A stretch of 64,000 nt of DNA from Patiria pectinifera (Eukaryota > Echinodermata > Asteroidea > Valvatida > Asterinidae): positions 12,979,513 through 13,043,512 of the forward strand of contig CM057147.1 in assembly GCA_029964075.1 (NCBI GenBank), in the 5' to 3' direction. A program made the position numbers and the translations under genes. Below, in pieces: positions 21,710-31,790 of this stretch. Within the stretch, counting starts at the first letter, position 1. Every line of letters starts with the position of its first letter. The notes beneath the pieces are model-generated. The model had not been told where the DNA came from. It saw nothing but the letters and a program-made list of their open reading frames with translations, and did no database searches.

Positions 21710-21815
21710 TAATCATATTAAATGTATTCTTCCACGGTTCACATCAATTTTCAAACGTGTTGTGACAAATGTTATGGTAAATAATCGTTCGCAATTTCAC
21801 TCCAATGTGATATGT

Positions 21816-22998
21816 ACTATTCTCTTCTCACATTCAAACTTTGCTTCTCGGATCAACATCTCGAATTTCGAGCTTGTTAAAATTTCATCGTGGTTCCAAG
21901 CGAACAGGCTCTGCCTTAATTCCTCTAAGACTAAGTATATGATCTTCAGAAGGTCATCCTACTCCAGTCAACATGAAGCTGTGAGGATAAATGGCACTGC
22001 CATCTGTAAAGTTCATTCCACGAAATTCCTTGATGTCATTATCGATGATAAACTCTCCTGGTCTCATCACATAGCCTCCGTCTCTAATGTAATAAGCCGC
22101 AACACAGGTGTACTCTCCAAGCTCCGCTCATTTTTACCTTCCACCACTCTATTCACGCTATATAACACACTGATCCTTCCCTATCTGAACTACTGTAACA
22201 TCGTTTGGGCACGCACATCTACAAATAAACTCAATTCTTTAATCAAAGTCCAAAAAAGAGCAATTCGCATATGCACCCTGTCTCCCCCCGTGACCACACT
22301 GCACCTTTGTTCGCCAAATTACGCACGCTAACACTCATCGATATTAATAAACTTCAAACAGGTATCCTAATGTATAAATTTACCAATAATCTCCTTCCCT
22401 GCACATTCTCATCGTACTTTACCTCTGTTAATAATATTCACCAATATCACACCAGATCTCACAAAAACCTGTATGTACCATTCACTCGCACTTCCTGCTC
22501 GATGAATACCCTACGCTTCTATGGACCACGTCTCTGGAATGGACTTGACCCACTTATCAAATCTCAATCCTCTGTAGGCAGATTTAAAGATCATTATAAG
22601 ACGCATCTGCTCGCCCATTTTATTACATAGCTTCTCTGCTTCTTCGTTTCTCTCAGTTTAATTTGCCTGCTTTTTACCTCTTGCTTTGCTTTTATTTATC
22701 TTGTCATCTCTGCCGCTGCTCCTATATTGTTCTATACGCTTCCGTTATTATTATTGAACTTTTGTAATGTCACATTTGTTTGTCCTTTTCTCTAATTGTT
22801 TGTTTGTGCTTCTTTTTTTATTCTAAACGTTCGTCTATCGTGTTGTTATGTATGTGTACAGGCATGTTATATTTTATAAGCTTCAGCTTTTTTTTAGCAT
22901 GCCTCCATCAGTATAATTTTTCATTATTTTGTATTATAATCAAATGTTGTGAAAAGATGGAAATAAAATTTAATGTTCTTGAAATTGAACTTGAAAAA
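21816..22998 (+). mobile_element. 5'-truncated LINE, reverse transcriptase C-terminus and 3' end
   Basis: From about 21870 the frame reads VKISSWFQANRLCLNSSKTK, HSTKFLDVIIDDKLSWSHHI and TLYNTLILPYLNYCNIVWA, up to QKRAIRIC. After a frameshift near 22275 it goes on with PRDHTAPLFAKL, LMYKFTNNLLP and RFYGPRLWNGLDP. This is the thumb and C-terminal region of a CR1/L2-type reverse transcriptase. The 3' end is TTGAA-rich. ATATGT at 21810-21815 and 22999-23004 is the target duplication; a paralogous uninterrupted site lies at 23100-23230. Confidence 0.85.
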
Positions 22999-23095
22999 AT
23001 ATGTTGCTCTTGAGTTATCGTCTCCACAAAGTGTGTCAAAAGAGACTAAAAATTCGGAATGAAGTTTTCGTGATTTAACCGCTTAGGCCTATTTT

Positions 23096-23230
23096 CTTTA
23101 AATCATGTTAAATATATTCTTCCACATTTCACGCCAATTTTCAAACGGGTTGTGTCAAATGTTATGGTAAATAATCGTTTACAATTTCAATCCAATGCGA
23201 TATGTTGTTCTTGAGTTATCGTCTCCACCA
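23096..23230 (+). repeat. Paralogous empty site of the LINE at 21816
   Basis: TATTCTTCCAC, CAATTTTCAAACG, AATGTTATGGTAAATAATCG and GATATGTTG repeat the sequence left of the LINE, and TTCTTGAGTTATCGTCTCCA repeats that right of it, with no LINE between. The duplicated host segment therefore shows the pre-insertion arrangement. Confidence 0.8.
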
Positions 23231-24399
23231 AAAGTGTTGTATTTTTGTTTAATAGTGTTGTTTAATAGTGTTTTTACGGTGCTGACCAGCGGTTGTGTAG
23301 GGCGCCCTCTTGTAGAAATTATTTTTTCGTAATTCCAAGCACTTCTTTCCTTAAACTAGGAAAAGTATCATTTCACATGATGCAGTGTTTTGTTTGTTTG
23401 TTTGGTTTTTGGTTTTTTTTTGCTGTCTTAAAGTATTGAGAGTCAATAATTGAATGCAGTATTATTTTGTTATTTTGGTTAATATCTAGGCCTTTGACGG
23501 CAATACTTTCCTTCCGTGGTAATAGTTTCACACCGTTGCAAGGCAGGGCAGAATATGCATAATGTAGCGGTAGTGTGCATGGAAATGAACCCTTGCACAG
23601 CTATAGATGAATACACGAAATGCTCGCGTGTTGACAGAAAAAAGGTATGCGAGCGGAAGCACGGGGAGATTTACTTATTAGTCAGAGCAGGCCGAAGCGA
23701 CCATGTTGAATATCACTGCAAGAACTGCAATCCGATTTGTAAAGAAAGCTTCAATAAAATAGATCTGATGAGAGGGGATGAAGTGACTGCCGCGTGTTCA
23801 AGTCTGACAGCGCTGACGCCAGTTTAATCGAACACCTCGCTAAGGTTTGGAGTGTTCCCCAGAATGTGCAGGCTTCAAATCAAAGGTACCTCTTCCAATG
23901 TGACATTGCCTGATGACGAAGACAAGGGTTGACTGGAAGGATCAACTGAAGTTTGAACAAAATCACGCGGAGCAACACGCCGCCAACGCACTAACTGAAT
24001 ATTTGTACTAATTTTAAATTATATATCGAAAACCGCAAGATTATAAAGGCGTCCACACTTTGATTTTTTCTTTTCCTCAGGAGCAAATTTTTATGATTGT
24101 GTTCGCCTCCCTCCCCACACGAATTCTAGATTTCGGATTGAACCCCCTCCCCCAACAAACAAGCATAATTCCAAAATATAATAAATAAATAAATAACTAG
24201 AGGTTCGCGTTTGTTGAGTTACAAACGCAGAGTGGTCGGGCGGACAGCCTTTTCATTATACACTGCCCAGTTTAGTTAGAAATATATGTTTATGTAGAAC
24301 AAGGGTCACGAAATTAAATTCCTTCCAGTACAATTAATTATTTTGTTACTGGTATCCTTAACGGTGTGATAAATTTCAGTAAACATTTTATGTGCGCAA
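23231..24399. other. Intergenic stretch with one unassigned open frame
   Basis: Mostly AT-rich. It contains the 103-codon open frame described at 23516. No repeat borders recognised. Confidence 0.4.
23516..23827 (+). CDS. Unassigned 103-codon open frame, cysteine- and lysine-rich
   Basis: The frame holds eight cysteines, including VEYHCKNCNPICKESF, and basic stretches such as RVDRKKVCERKHGE. Composition is more protein-like than that of other open frames in this interval. No start context, splice partner or family could be recognised. It may be an exon remnant, a transposon fragment or chance. The stop follows ALTPV. Confidence 0.2.
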   Translation: MVIVSHRCKAGQNMHNVAVVCMEMNPCTAIDEYTKCSRVDRKKVCERKHGEIYLLVRAGRSDHVEYHCKNCNPICKESFNKIDLMRGDEVTAACSSLTALTPV

Positions 24400-24404
24400 A
24401 AAGA

Positions 24405-25010
24405 AATATTTTCTGGTTTGATGGCGCCATCAGTCAAAAACGGTAAGTGAATACTGATAAATTTCGGAGAGGATACATTTTCATTGTGAAATTGAAACAA
24501 TGTATGAAAATACGGGAAATATAATTGATTGTATTATAACACTTATCTTCCGGTTTGATGACGTATTAATAACACCTCATTTCCGGTTGGATGACGTCAG
24601 AGCATTAGATATAAAAAGGTGAACATTGTAATGGATATCATTATTTGGCCTTCGAAGATATGACAGGGATCAAATTCAAAATATGATCCTTTTCAAATTC
24701 TCTTTAAAAGTAACTTCCGGTCCGATGACGTCATGAATTTGAAAACCTTGCCAAGTTATCTGTGGTTAATCAGAAAGTATCAAGGGAGCGATTTGGTAAA
24801 ATTTGGAAGGATGGTTTACAAATTAAAGAAAGCTAACTCTACTTTATGTGCCGCTAGGGGGCGCCCTTTTGGATGATGACGCCATCACACTTTTGTGTGT
24901 CCGGTATTCCTCACTTAACTCTTTCATAATTTATATGGTTGTAGTAATATGCTTCCGCTTTTGAGTTATATTCGCATTTTATTGCATTTCCGGTAACGCC
25001 GGAAGTGCAG
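24405..25010. repeat. Degenerate repeats of a CCGGT..GATGACGTCA motif
   Basis: TTCTGGTTTGATGGCGCCAT (24411), TTCCGGTTTGATGACGTAT (24548), TTCCGGTTGGATGACGTCAG (24581), TTCCGGTCCGATGACGTCAT (24716), GATGATGACGCCATCA (24875) and TTCCGGTAACGCCGGAAGTG (24989) line up as units spaced 33-160 bp. Similar motifs appear at 33520-33870. The motif contains CRE-like TGACGTCA and ETS-like CCGGAAGT words, but the array behaves like a decayed repeat. Confidence 0.5.
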
Positions 25011-25845
25011 GTCAAGCGGTTTTGTGTCTGGGGAAAAGAAACATATAAAACATGGTTACATTTTACACAACTTGTGTAATTTTTTTCTGAGAGTTCGGAA
25101 GCTCAGTGTGGCTTCGGAGCAGGTCGATCAACAACATACATGATATTATCTGTAAGGCAACTGCAGGCAAAAGCTCGTGAACAGCAACAGCCACTGCATA
25201 TAGCATTTGTGGATAACGAAGGCTGTTACAACTGATAATGTATTAACCAACGAATAACGTATCACCAACCGATAATGTATCACAAATTGACCGATATTGT
25301 ATCACTAACCGATAATGTAGCAAAAATTGACTGATAGTGTAGTAAAATTTGTATCCGATAATGTATCACGTGTCGACGGATAATATAACTACAAAATAAC
25401 TGTATCCGAAAATGTATCACCTCGGAACGGATACTGTGTCAACGGATAAAGTATCAAAAATCAACCGATAATGCATCAGTATGGGTAAAAAGGTATACAC
25501 ATAATGTTTGTTTTTATCCTATATATCCCGCCCCACTTTTTGACCGAGGAGGGGGAGAAAAAGGCAGATTTTGAGGTATTTTTCAAACTTTCCAACCGCC
25601 GAAATGTATTAAATAGTACTGAGAAAGGGAGAAAAAGTACAAAAAGCTTGAAATGCGCTGATACATCTGTATCATGAACAGCGCCCCCAGTGTCACGTGG
25701 TCTCCAGCAAGCCTCCATTTTTTTTCTCTATCCCCCATCCCCCAGACCCCGGCACAGATTTACGCCACTGTTGCACGGGCAGAACCAGGAATGTTCGCAA
25801 GGGAGGGGGAGGGTGGGGGGGGGGGTTCATCAGCAAGAAAAGTAC

Positions 25846-26930
25846 ACAGATTTTTTTCTCCGGACACTTGGCCTCCGTAAAATCAAAAACTGTAAAATCA
25901 AAAATATTTCAATAGGGGGCGCTGTTCAAATTCGACGATTAGTAAAGGCTGCATCCGAATCAACTGTTTAGAGCTAGGTCTAGGTCTGCGCCCATTAAAA
26001 ATACGCGGGGACGCGCTGACAATAGACGTAGCCGTAGCTCTGGAAGCCCGTGTCGGACACGGCCTAACACTGGATAACAGAATGGTGTACAAATACCAGC
26101 TATCTACGCAGCCTCCATCCGTATTTTGAACAGGCGGACATTATACCGGTATAAATTTTTTTTTTGGGGGGGGGGGTGTCACAGCAAGGGGGGGGGGGGG
26201 GCATTTTTTTTTAGGAATTTGTATGAAAAAAAAAATTGGGGACACAGCTGCCCCCCCCCCCCCGATTGGCGCCTGTGTTGGCCTCAAGGGTGCGGCAGGC
26301 TCGTGACGTTTGGACTGCAAACTATATTTGTTCAACAAACTGAAGTCAGTGGGTGGACAAATAACAAATGACGTCACATGCGAACGGTGCCCCCCTTAAA
26401 ACAAAAGCCGGGGCATATGTACGGTACAGTAAAATAGTGTACATGATTGTAGGATTTTATCAGCGCTCCCTGTTGAAAAACATGGCACGAGCCCCCCCCC
26501 CCCTCCTCAGTTTTTGATTTTACCATGAGCTATGGGCTCCGTGCACAAGTGCCCCTTCAACGGCCAGAAACGGAGAGTTGGGGGAGGACCTAGACTGGTT
26601 CCCGGTCCATCCACTGCGTATTTTGAATGATGCAAAGTTATTGGGGGAGGGAATAGTCTGGGAGACCATCGCAAGTTAAATTGAACGTATGCGCGCCTGA
26701 CGATCATGCAAAGACTCTGCGGCTAATAGCCTTTGCACATTCTGTAAGTGGTGTGGAACTTTGCGCGCGAACCAGTACAGTTCAGTACGCACATGCTGAG
26801 TACCGTCCATCTTTATACGGAGATCAATGGTCCCGTACGTCCATGGTGCTCTCAAAAGTGGTAAAACGCGCCGTCTTGGTTGGAGCTCGGAGCTCATATG
26901 GAGGCCAAGTGTCCGGAGAAAAGAACTTGT
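25846..26930. repeat. Inner inverted pair with CTCCGGACACTTGGCCTCCG motif
   Basis: Left 25849-25880, right 26894-26925, in opposite orientation. A third, diverged copy lies at about 55155-55225 (minus strand: TTTTTCCTCCGGACATCTTG then CCTTCGTAAAATC), so this is a repeat family, not a chance palindrome. Confidence 0.55.
26558..26685 (+). repeat. Dispersed repeat, partner of 20895-21027
   Basis: See the entry at 20895. This copy reads GGAGGACCTAGACTGGTTCC, CCATCCACTGCGTATTTTGA and GTCTGGGAGACCATC on the plus strand and lies within the 2-kb element. Confidence 0.6.
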
Positions 26931-27187
26931 CCACACTAATTTCGGCGCGGATGTCGAGTGCGGTTACCCCCCCCCCCCACAACCCGACATCAAAAGCTGG
27001 ATACGCCACTAGCATGAGGCCCACTTGGAAGTAGAGCGTCTCCAAACCAGAGCAACTCTCTCCCAAATTAAAATCCGTCGACACGTGATACATTATTGGA
27101 TACAAATTTTACTACACTATCAGTCAATTTTTGCTACATTATCGGTTGGTGATACGTTATCCGTTGGTTACTTCATTGTCAGTTGTA

Positions 27188-28475
27188 ACATAGCGTGTCC
27201 AGCTCAACTACCGTTAATGTGCAAAAGTGAGGCAAATGTTCTGTTTGGACTGCCACTGCAGCCCATCGCCATGTTTTTCTACGTGTTGCGACACAAGACA
27301 CTGTCACTGAGAGAAAAACAATATTTCGATAAAATCTGCTGTCTTGTTTGTCTACTTTTCATGAACAATCATCTGACCACAATTCAAGTCAATTCTTCAA
27401 TGTATTTTTGAGATAACGTGTCCAGCAGGACTATCATTCCTGTGCAAAAGTGAGGCAAATGTTCTGTTTAGACTTCTACTGCAGCCCATCGCCAAGTTTG
27501 TCTCCGTGTTGCGACACAAGGCACTGTTGAAGAAGAGAAAAAACAATATTTCGTTTAAATCTTCTGTCTTGTTTGTCTACTTGTCATGACCAATCATCTG
27601 ATCCCAATTTAATTAAATGCATCAATTAATTTTTGAGACAACGTGTCCAGCAGGACCATCGTTCCTGTGCAAAAGTGAAGCAAATGTTCTGTTCAGACTA
27701 TTACTGCAGCCCATCGCCAAGTTTTTTCTCCGTGTTGCGACACAAGACACTGTTGAAGAAGAGAAAAACAATATTTCGTTTAAATATTGTGTCTTGTTTG
27801 TCAACTTGACATGACCAATCATCTGGCCACAATTTAATTCAATGCATCATTTAATTTTTGAGATAACTTGTCCAGCAGGACTATCGTTTCTGTGCAAAGG
27901 TGAGGCAAATGTACTGTTTTGACTGCCTCTGCAGCCCATCAGCCCATTTTTCTCCGTGTTGCGACAGAAAATACTTTTACTGGAGAGAAAACAATATTTT
28001 TTAATCTTCTGTCTTGTTTGTCTACTTGACATGACCAATCATATGGCCACATTTCAATTCAATGGATCAATTAATTTTTGAGATATCGTGTCTAGCTGGA
28101 CCATCGTCCCTGTGCATTCTGTTTGGACTGCCACTGCAGCCCATAGCCAAGTTTTTCTCCGTGTTGCGACATAAGACACTTTTACTGGAGAGAAACAATA
28201 TTTTGTTTAAATCTTTTGTCTTGTTTGTCTACTTTCAATGACCAATCATCTGGCCACATTTCAATTCAATGGATCAATTAATTTTTGAGATAGCGTGTCC
28301 AGCTGAACTATCGTTCCTGTGCCAAAGTGAAATAAATGTTCGGTTTGGACTGCCACTGCAGCACATCGCCAAGGTTTTCTCCGTGTTGCGACACAAGACA
28401 CTGTTGAAGAAGAGAAAAACAAGATATCGTTTAAATCTTCTGTCTTGTTTGTTTACTTTTCATGACAAATCTTCC
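27188..28475 (+). repeat. Satellite array 1: six copies of about 207-225 bp
   Basis: The unit begins ATAACGTGTCCAGCWGGACT and contains GTGCAAAAGTGAGGCAAATG, CTGCAGCCCATCGCCAAG, CCGTGTTGCGACACAAGAC and GTCTTGTTTGTCTACTTKYC. Copies start near 27188, 27411, 27636, 27861, 28081 and 28288. Copies differ at roughly one base in ten. Peptides read from it (CKSEANVLFGLPLQPI and the like) are by-products of the repeat; stops vary among copies. The array abuts the right arm of the 2-kb element. Confidence 0.9.
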
Positions 28476-28489
28476 TCCTGAGTTTTGAC

Positions 28490-30605
28490 TTTGTAGAAAC
28501 AACCTACGCGTTGCTTGAACAATAACTCAGTAAATACATGTTGTACTGGTTTGAAACATTCTTTTTTTGAGCACATGTACATAAAGCCTATAAAGTATTA
28601 ATACAGACCAATGTTGCGGTCACCCAAAAACCTTTTTTTGTCACCACGGAGAAAATGAAAAACGTCACAATGTACAGAAAATGCATTTGAGAAACGTGTA
28701 TTCTGAACGCGTTGCTTGAACAATAACTCATTGAATATCAAGTGTACTGGTTTGAAATTTCATTTGATCATTGTTGAGCATATGTACCTTAAGCCTATAA
28801 AGTAGTCGGACAAAATGGGGAAGGAACCCCAAAATTACTTGTTTTGCCATCGCGGAGAAAATCTGCCATAAAGACGTCCGGGAGTACAGAAAATACTCCT
28901 GATTATTGAACACGCAGAAACAACCTACTCGTTGTTTGAACAATAACTCAATAAATACATGTCGTACTGGTTTGAAATGTCCGTTAATTCTTGTTGAACA
29001 CATTGATATCAAGCCTTGAAAGTATTAAGTTAAAGCAATGTTGTAGTCACCCCAAAACTTTTTTTTTCGTCATCACGGAGAAAACCTGCTACAAAAACGT
29101 CCCATTGTACAGAAAACTCACGTGACTATTGATCACGCCGAAACAACCCACAAGTTGCTTGAACAATAACTTAGTGAATACATGTCGTACTGGTTTCAAA
29201 TTCCTCCAAATTATTGTTGGGCAAATTTGAATTAAGTCTATAAAGTATTAGGACAAACCAATGTTGTATTTACCCACAAACTGTTTTATGTCATCACGGA
29301 GAAAACCTGCCATGAAGACGTCCCAGTGTATAGAACATATACTCCTGACTATTGAATACGCAGAAACAACCTAAGCGTTGCTTGAACAATAACTCTTTAA
29401 ATACATGTTGTACTGGTTTGAAATTCTTCTTTATGATTGTTGAGCACATGTACATAAAGCCTATACAGTATTAAGACAAATCAATTATGTAGTCACCCAA
29501 AAAACTTTTTTTTGTCATCACGGAGAAAACCTGCCATGAAGACGTCCCAGGGTATAGAACATACTCCTGACTATTGAACACGCAGAAACAACATATGCGT
29601 TGCTTGAACAATAACTCATTAAATACATGTCGTTATGGTTTGAAATTTCCTTCAATTGTTGTGAAATACATTTACAACAAGCCAACCAATGTTGTAGTCA
29701 CCCACCAACTTTTTATGTCATCACCTAGATAACATTCCATAAAGACGTCCCAGTATACAGGAAATACTCCCGACTATTGAACACGCAGAAACAATATATG
29801 CGTTGCTTGAACAATAACTCATTAAATACCCGTCGTACTGATTTGAAATACTTCTTTATTTTTGTTGAGCACATGTACATAAAGCTTTTAAAGTATTAAG
29901 ACAAATCTATCATGTAGTCACCCAAATTTTAATTTTGTCTTCACGGTGAAAACCTGCTGTAAAGACGTCCCAGTGTACAGGAAATACTCCTGAAATAACA
30001 CGCAGAAACAACATACGCGTTTCTTGAACATTACTCATTAAATACATGTTAAAATACTGGTTTGAAATTTCCCTTAAATATTGTTGAGCACATGTACAAA
30101 AAAAAACCTATCAAGTATTAAGACAAACCAATGTTGTAGTCAGCCAAACATCTTTTTTGTCTTCACGGAGAAAACATGCCATAAGGAATCCCATTATACA
30201 GAAACTACTCCTGATTATTGACCACGCAGAAACAATCAACTCGTTGCTTGAACAATAACTCATTATATACTAGTTGTACTGATCTAAAATTTCACTTAAT
30301 TATTGATGAGCACATGTGCATTAAGCCTATAAAGTGTTAGGACAAACCAATAGTGTAGTCACCCACAAACTTTGTTTGTCATCACGCGGAAAGTCCCAGG
30401 GTATAGAAAATACTTCTGACTCTGGGACGTCTTTATGGCAAGTTTTTTCCGTGATAGCAAAAAAAAAAAACAGGTTCTTGGGTAACTACAACATTGGTTT
30501 GTCTTAATACTTTATAGGTTTCATGTACAAGTGCCCAACAATAATTCAGAGAAATTTCAAACCAGTACAACATTGAAACGCGTAGGTTTTTTTCTGCGTG
30601 TTAAT
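28490..30605 (+). repeat. Satellite array 2: nine direct copies of 201-224 bp and one inverted terminal copy
   Basis: The unit contains CGCAGAAACAACCTACGCG, TTGCTTGAACAATAACTCA, GTACTGGTTTGAAATT, TTGAGCACATGTACATAAAG, TCATCACGGAGAAAACCTGC and GACGTCCCAGTGTACAG. The GAACAATAACTCA box recurs at 28517, 28718, 28938, 29161, 29384, 29606, 29809, 30026 and 30250. From about 30420 a further copy runs in the opposite direction (GGGACGTCTTTATGGCAAG ... AATTTCAAACCAGTAC). The unit is unlike satellite 1 though the period is almost the same. Confidence 0.9.
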
Positions 30606-31164
30606 ATTCACAATCGATTGCTAAATCAGTTCAAAGAATATCACCACTTAAACAAAATTGACCCTTAAACCTCTTTTGTCCAAAAATGCGATTTCAAGAA
30701 TCGTCGTCACACTTGTCTTCAAATATAACTAGCGATAAAGCCTCACTTTAAAAGTTAAAGTATCTAACAAAGTCCGTTTGAAGGCCTGTCTTAAAAAAAA
30801 AAAACCTGAATGTAATACATCATAATATGATTTATTGTTTGCCTAAACATGGTTGTTAACAAAGATATTGTGTACTACAGTTGTTGACATTTGTTGGAGC
30901 ACGTATTCTATATCATTTTCTTTGTTGTTCCAAACAGTCCGAATACATAATAAATTGTTGTTTTTTTTTAGACGAAACATGTTTTAAAGTCATTGCGTTT
31001 AAATGGTGATGTTCTTTGAACGGATTGAGCAATTTCAGTATTGTTTTCATCTTAAAGAAGCTTATGAAATTGGCTTTCCAGTCATTTTTATTTCTGGTGC
31101 TACATATATTTTTAAAATATGAAATACAATTTTGGGGGTTTGGGTTCCGCTTTTTTTGACTCGC
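30606..31164. other. Intergenic stretch
   Basis: AT-rich with A- and T-tracts; no gene or tandem repeat seen. Its right end, with complement starting ACAGGGCGAGTCAAAAAA, resembles the terminus of a DNA transposon that cuts the LINE fragment next to it. Confidence 0.35.
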
Positions 31165-31312
31165 CCTGTAGAATGCCATATCACATCCTCGTACTCAACC
31201 ATAGGTCTGATATAACTGTTGTAAACAAACAAAAGTTCCTCGTGATCAAATCCAAATCGTTTCAGTGACCTCAACACGAAAAGGCGTTTGTATGGTTTGG
31301 TCGCCCTTGGGT
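31165..31312 (-). mobile_element. LINE remnant, reverse transcriptase thumb region
   Basis: The minus strand reads KRLFVLRSLKRFGFDHEELL then FVYNSYIRPMVEYEDVIWHS, the conserved segment after the RT palm in CR1/RTE-type LINEs. It stops abruptly at the sequence ACAGGGCGAGTC, where another element seems to begin. Confidence 0.7.
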
Positions 31313-31790
31313 ACAAGCAAGTTGGGATTAGTTTTAGTCAAAAGGTCAAAGGTCAAGGTCGCCGTGGTTAGTAAAAGGTTAATGGTTTCCATATGATAAC
31401 GAGTTAGAAATGAGATTTTGTCTAACTTCAGTAGGGGGTTGCCCTCGGCTACAAGCAAATTGGGATTGGTTTCTGGGTGAAAAGTCAAATGTCAATTAAG
31501 GTCACTGTGGTGAGTTAAAGCTTGACAGTTTTTGGATGATAGTTGAGTTATAAATGAGATTTTGGTGTCTAACTTCGGAAGGGGGTTGCCCTTGGCCACA
31601 GGCAAATTGGGATTGGTTTCGGGGTCAAAAGTCAAATGTCAAAGTCAAATGAGATTTGGGTTACTAATTTTAGAAGGGGATTGCCGTTAGGTACAGGCAA
31701 GTTTGGATTGGTTTGGGTATCATAAGGTCAAATGTCAATGTCACAGCGGTGAGTTACAGTTTAATGGTTTCCGGTTGATAACTGGACTCC
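31299..31790 (+). repeat. Tandem repeat, four units of about 95-150 bp with GGTCAAAGGTCAAGGTC
   Basis: Units start GGTCGCCCTTGGGTACAAGC (31299), GGTTGCCCTCGGCTACAAGC (31437), GGTTGCCCTTGGCCACAGGC (31585) and GATTGCCGTTAGGTACAGGC (31679). Each continues with TTGGGATTGGTTT, AAAGTCAAATGTCAA and GTGGTGAGTTA. The third unit is shortened. Confidence 0.8.

Larger units (their letters stand above)
25223..27192. mobile_element. 2-kb element with terminal inverted arms made of CCGATAATGTATCAC-type repeats
   Basis: The left arm (25223-25486) and the complement of the right arm (27073-27192) share TGTTACAACTGA, CCAACCGATAATGTAGC, AAAAATTGACTGATAGTGTA and TATCACGTGTCGACGG in order. The left arm is longer because it carries extra GATAATGTATCAC units. 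Inside, a second inverted pair (TCTCCGGACACTTGGCCTCC at 25858, its complement at 26900) suggests nesting of a palindromic element. No transposase frame is visible, and long C/G tracts interrupt the interior. Confidence 0.6.

Noticed and set aside
26126-26377. Glycine- and proline-rich frames on both strands
   Set aside because: Produced by poly-G/poly-C tracts.
27025-28481. Peptides such as CKSEANVLFGLPLQPI conserved in several copies
   Set aside because: Conservation follows from the tandem satellite; frames and stops differ between copies and no start or splice structure exists.
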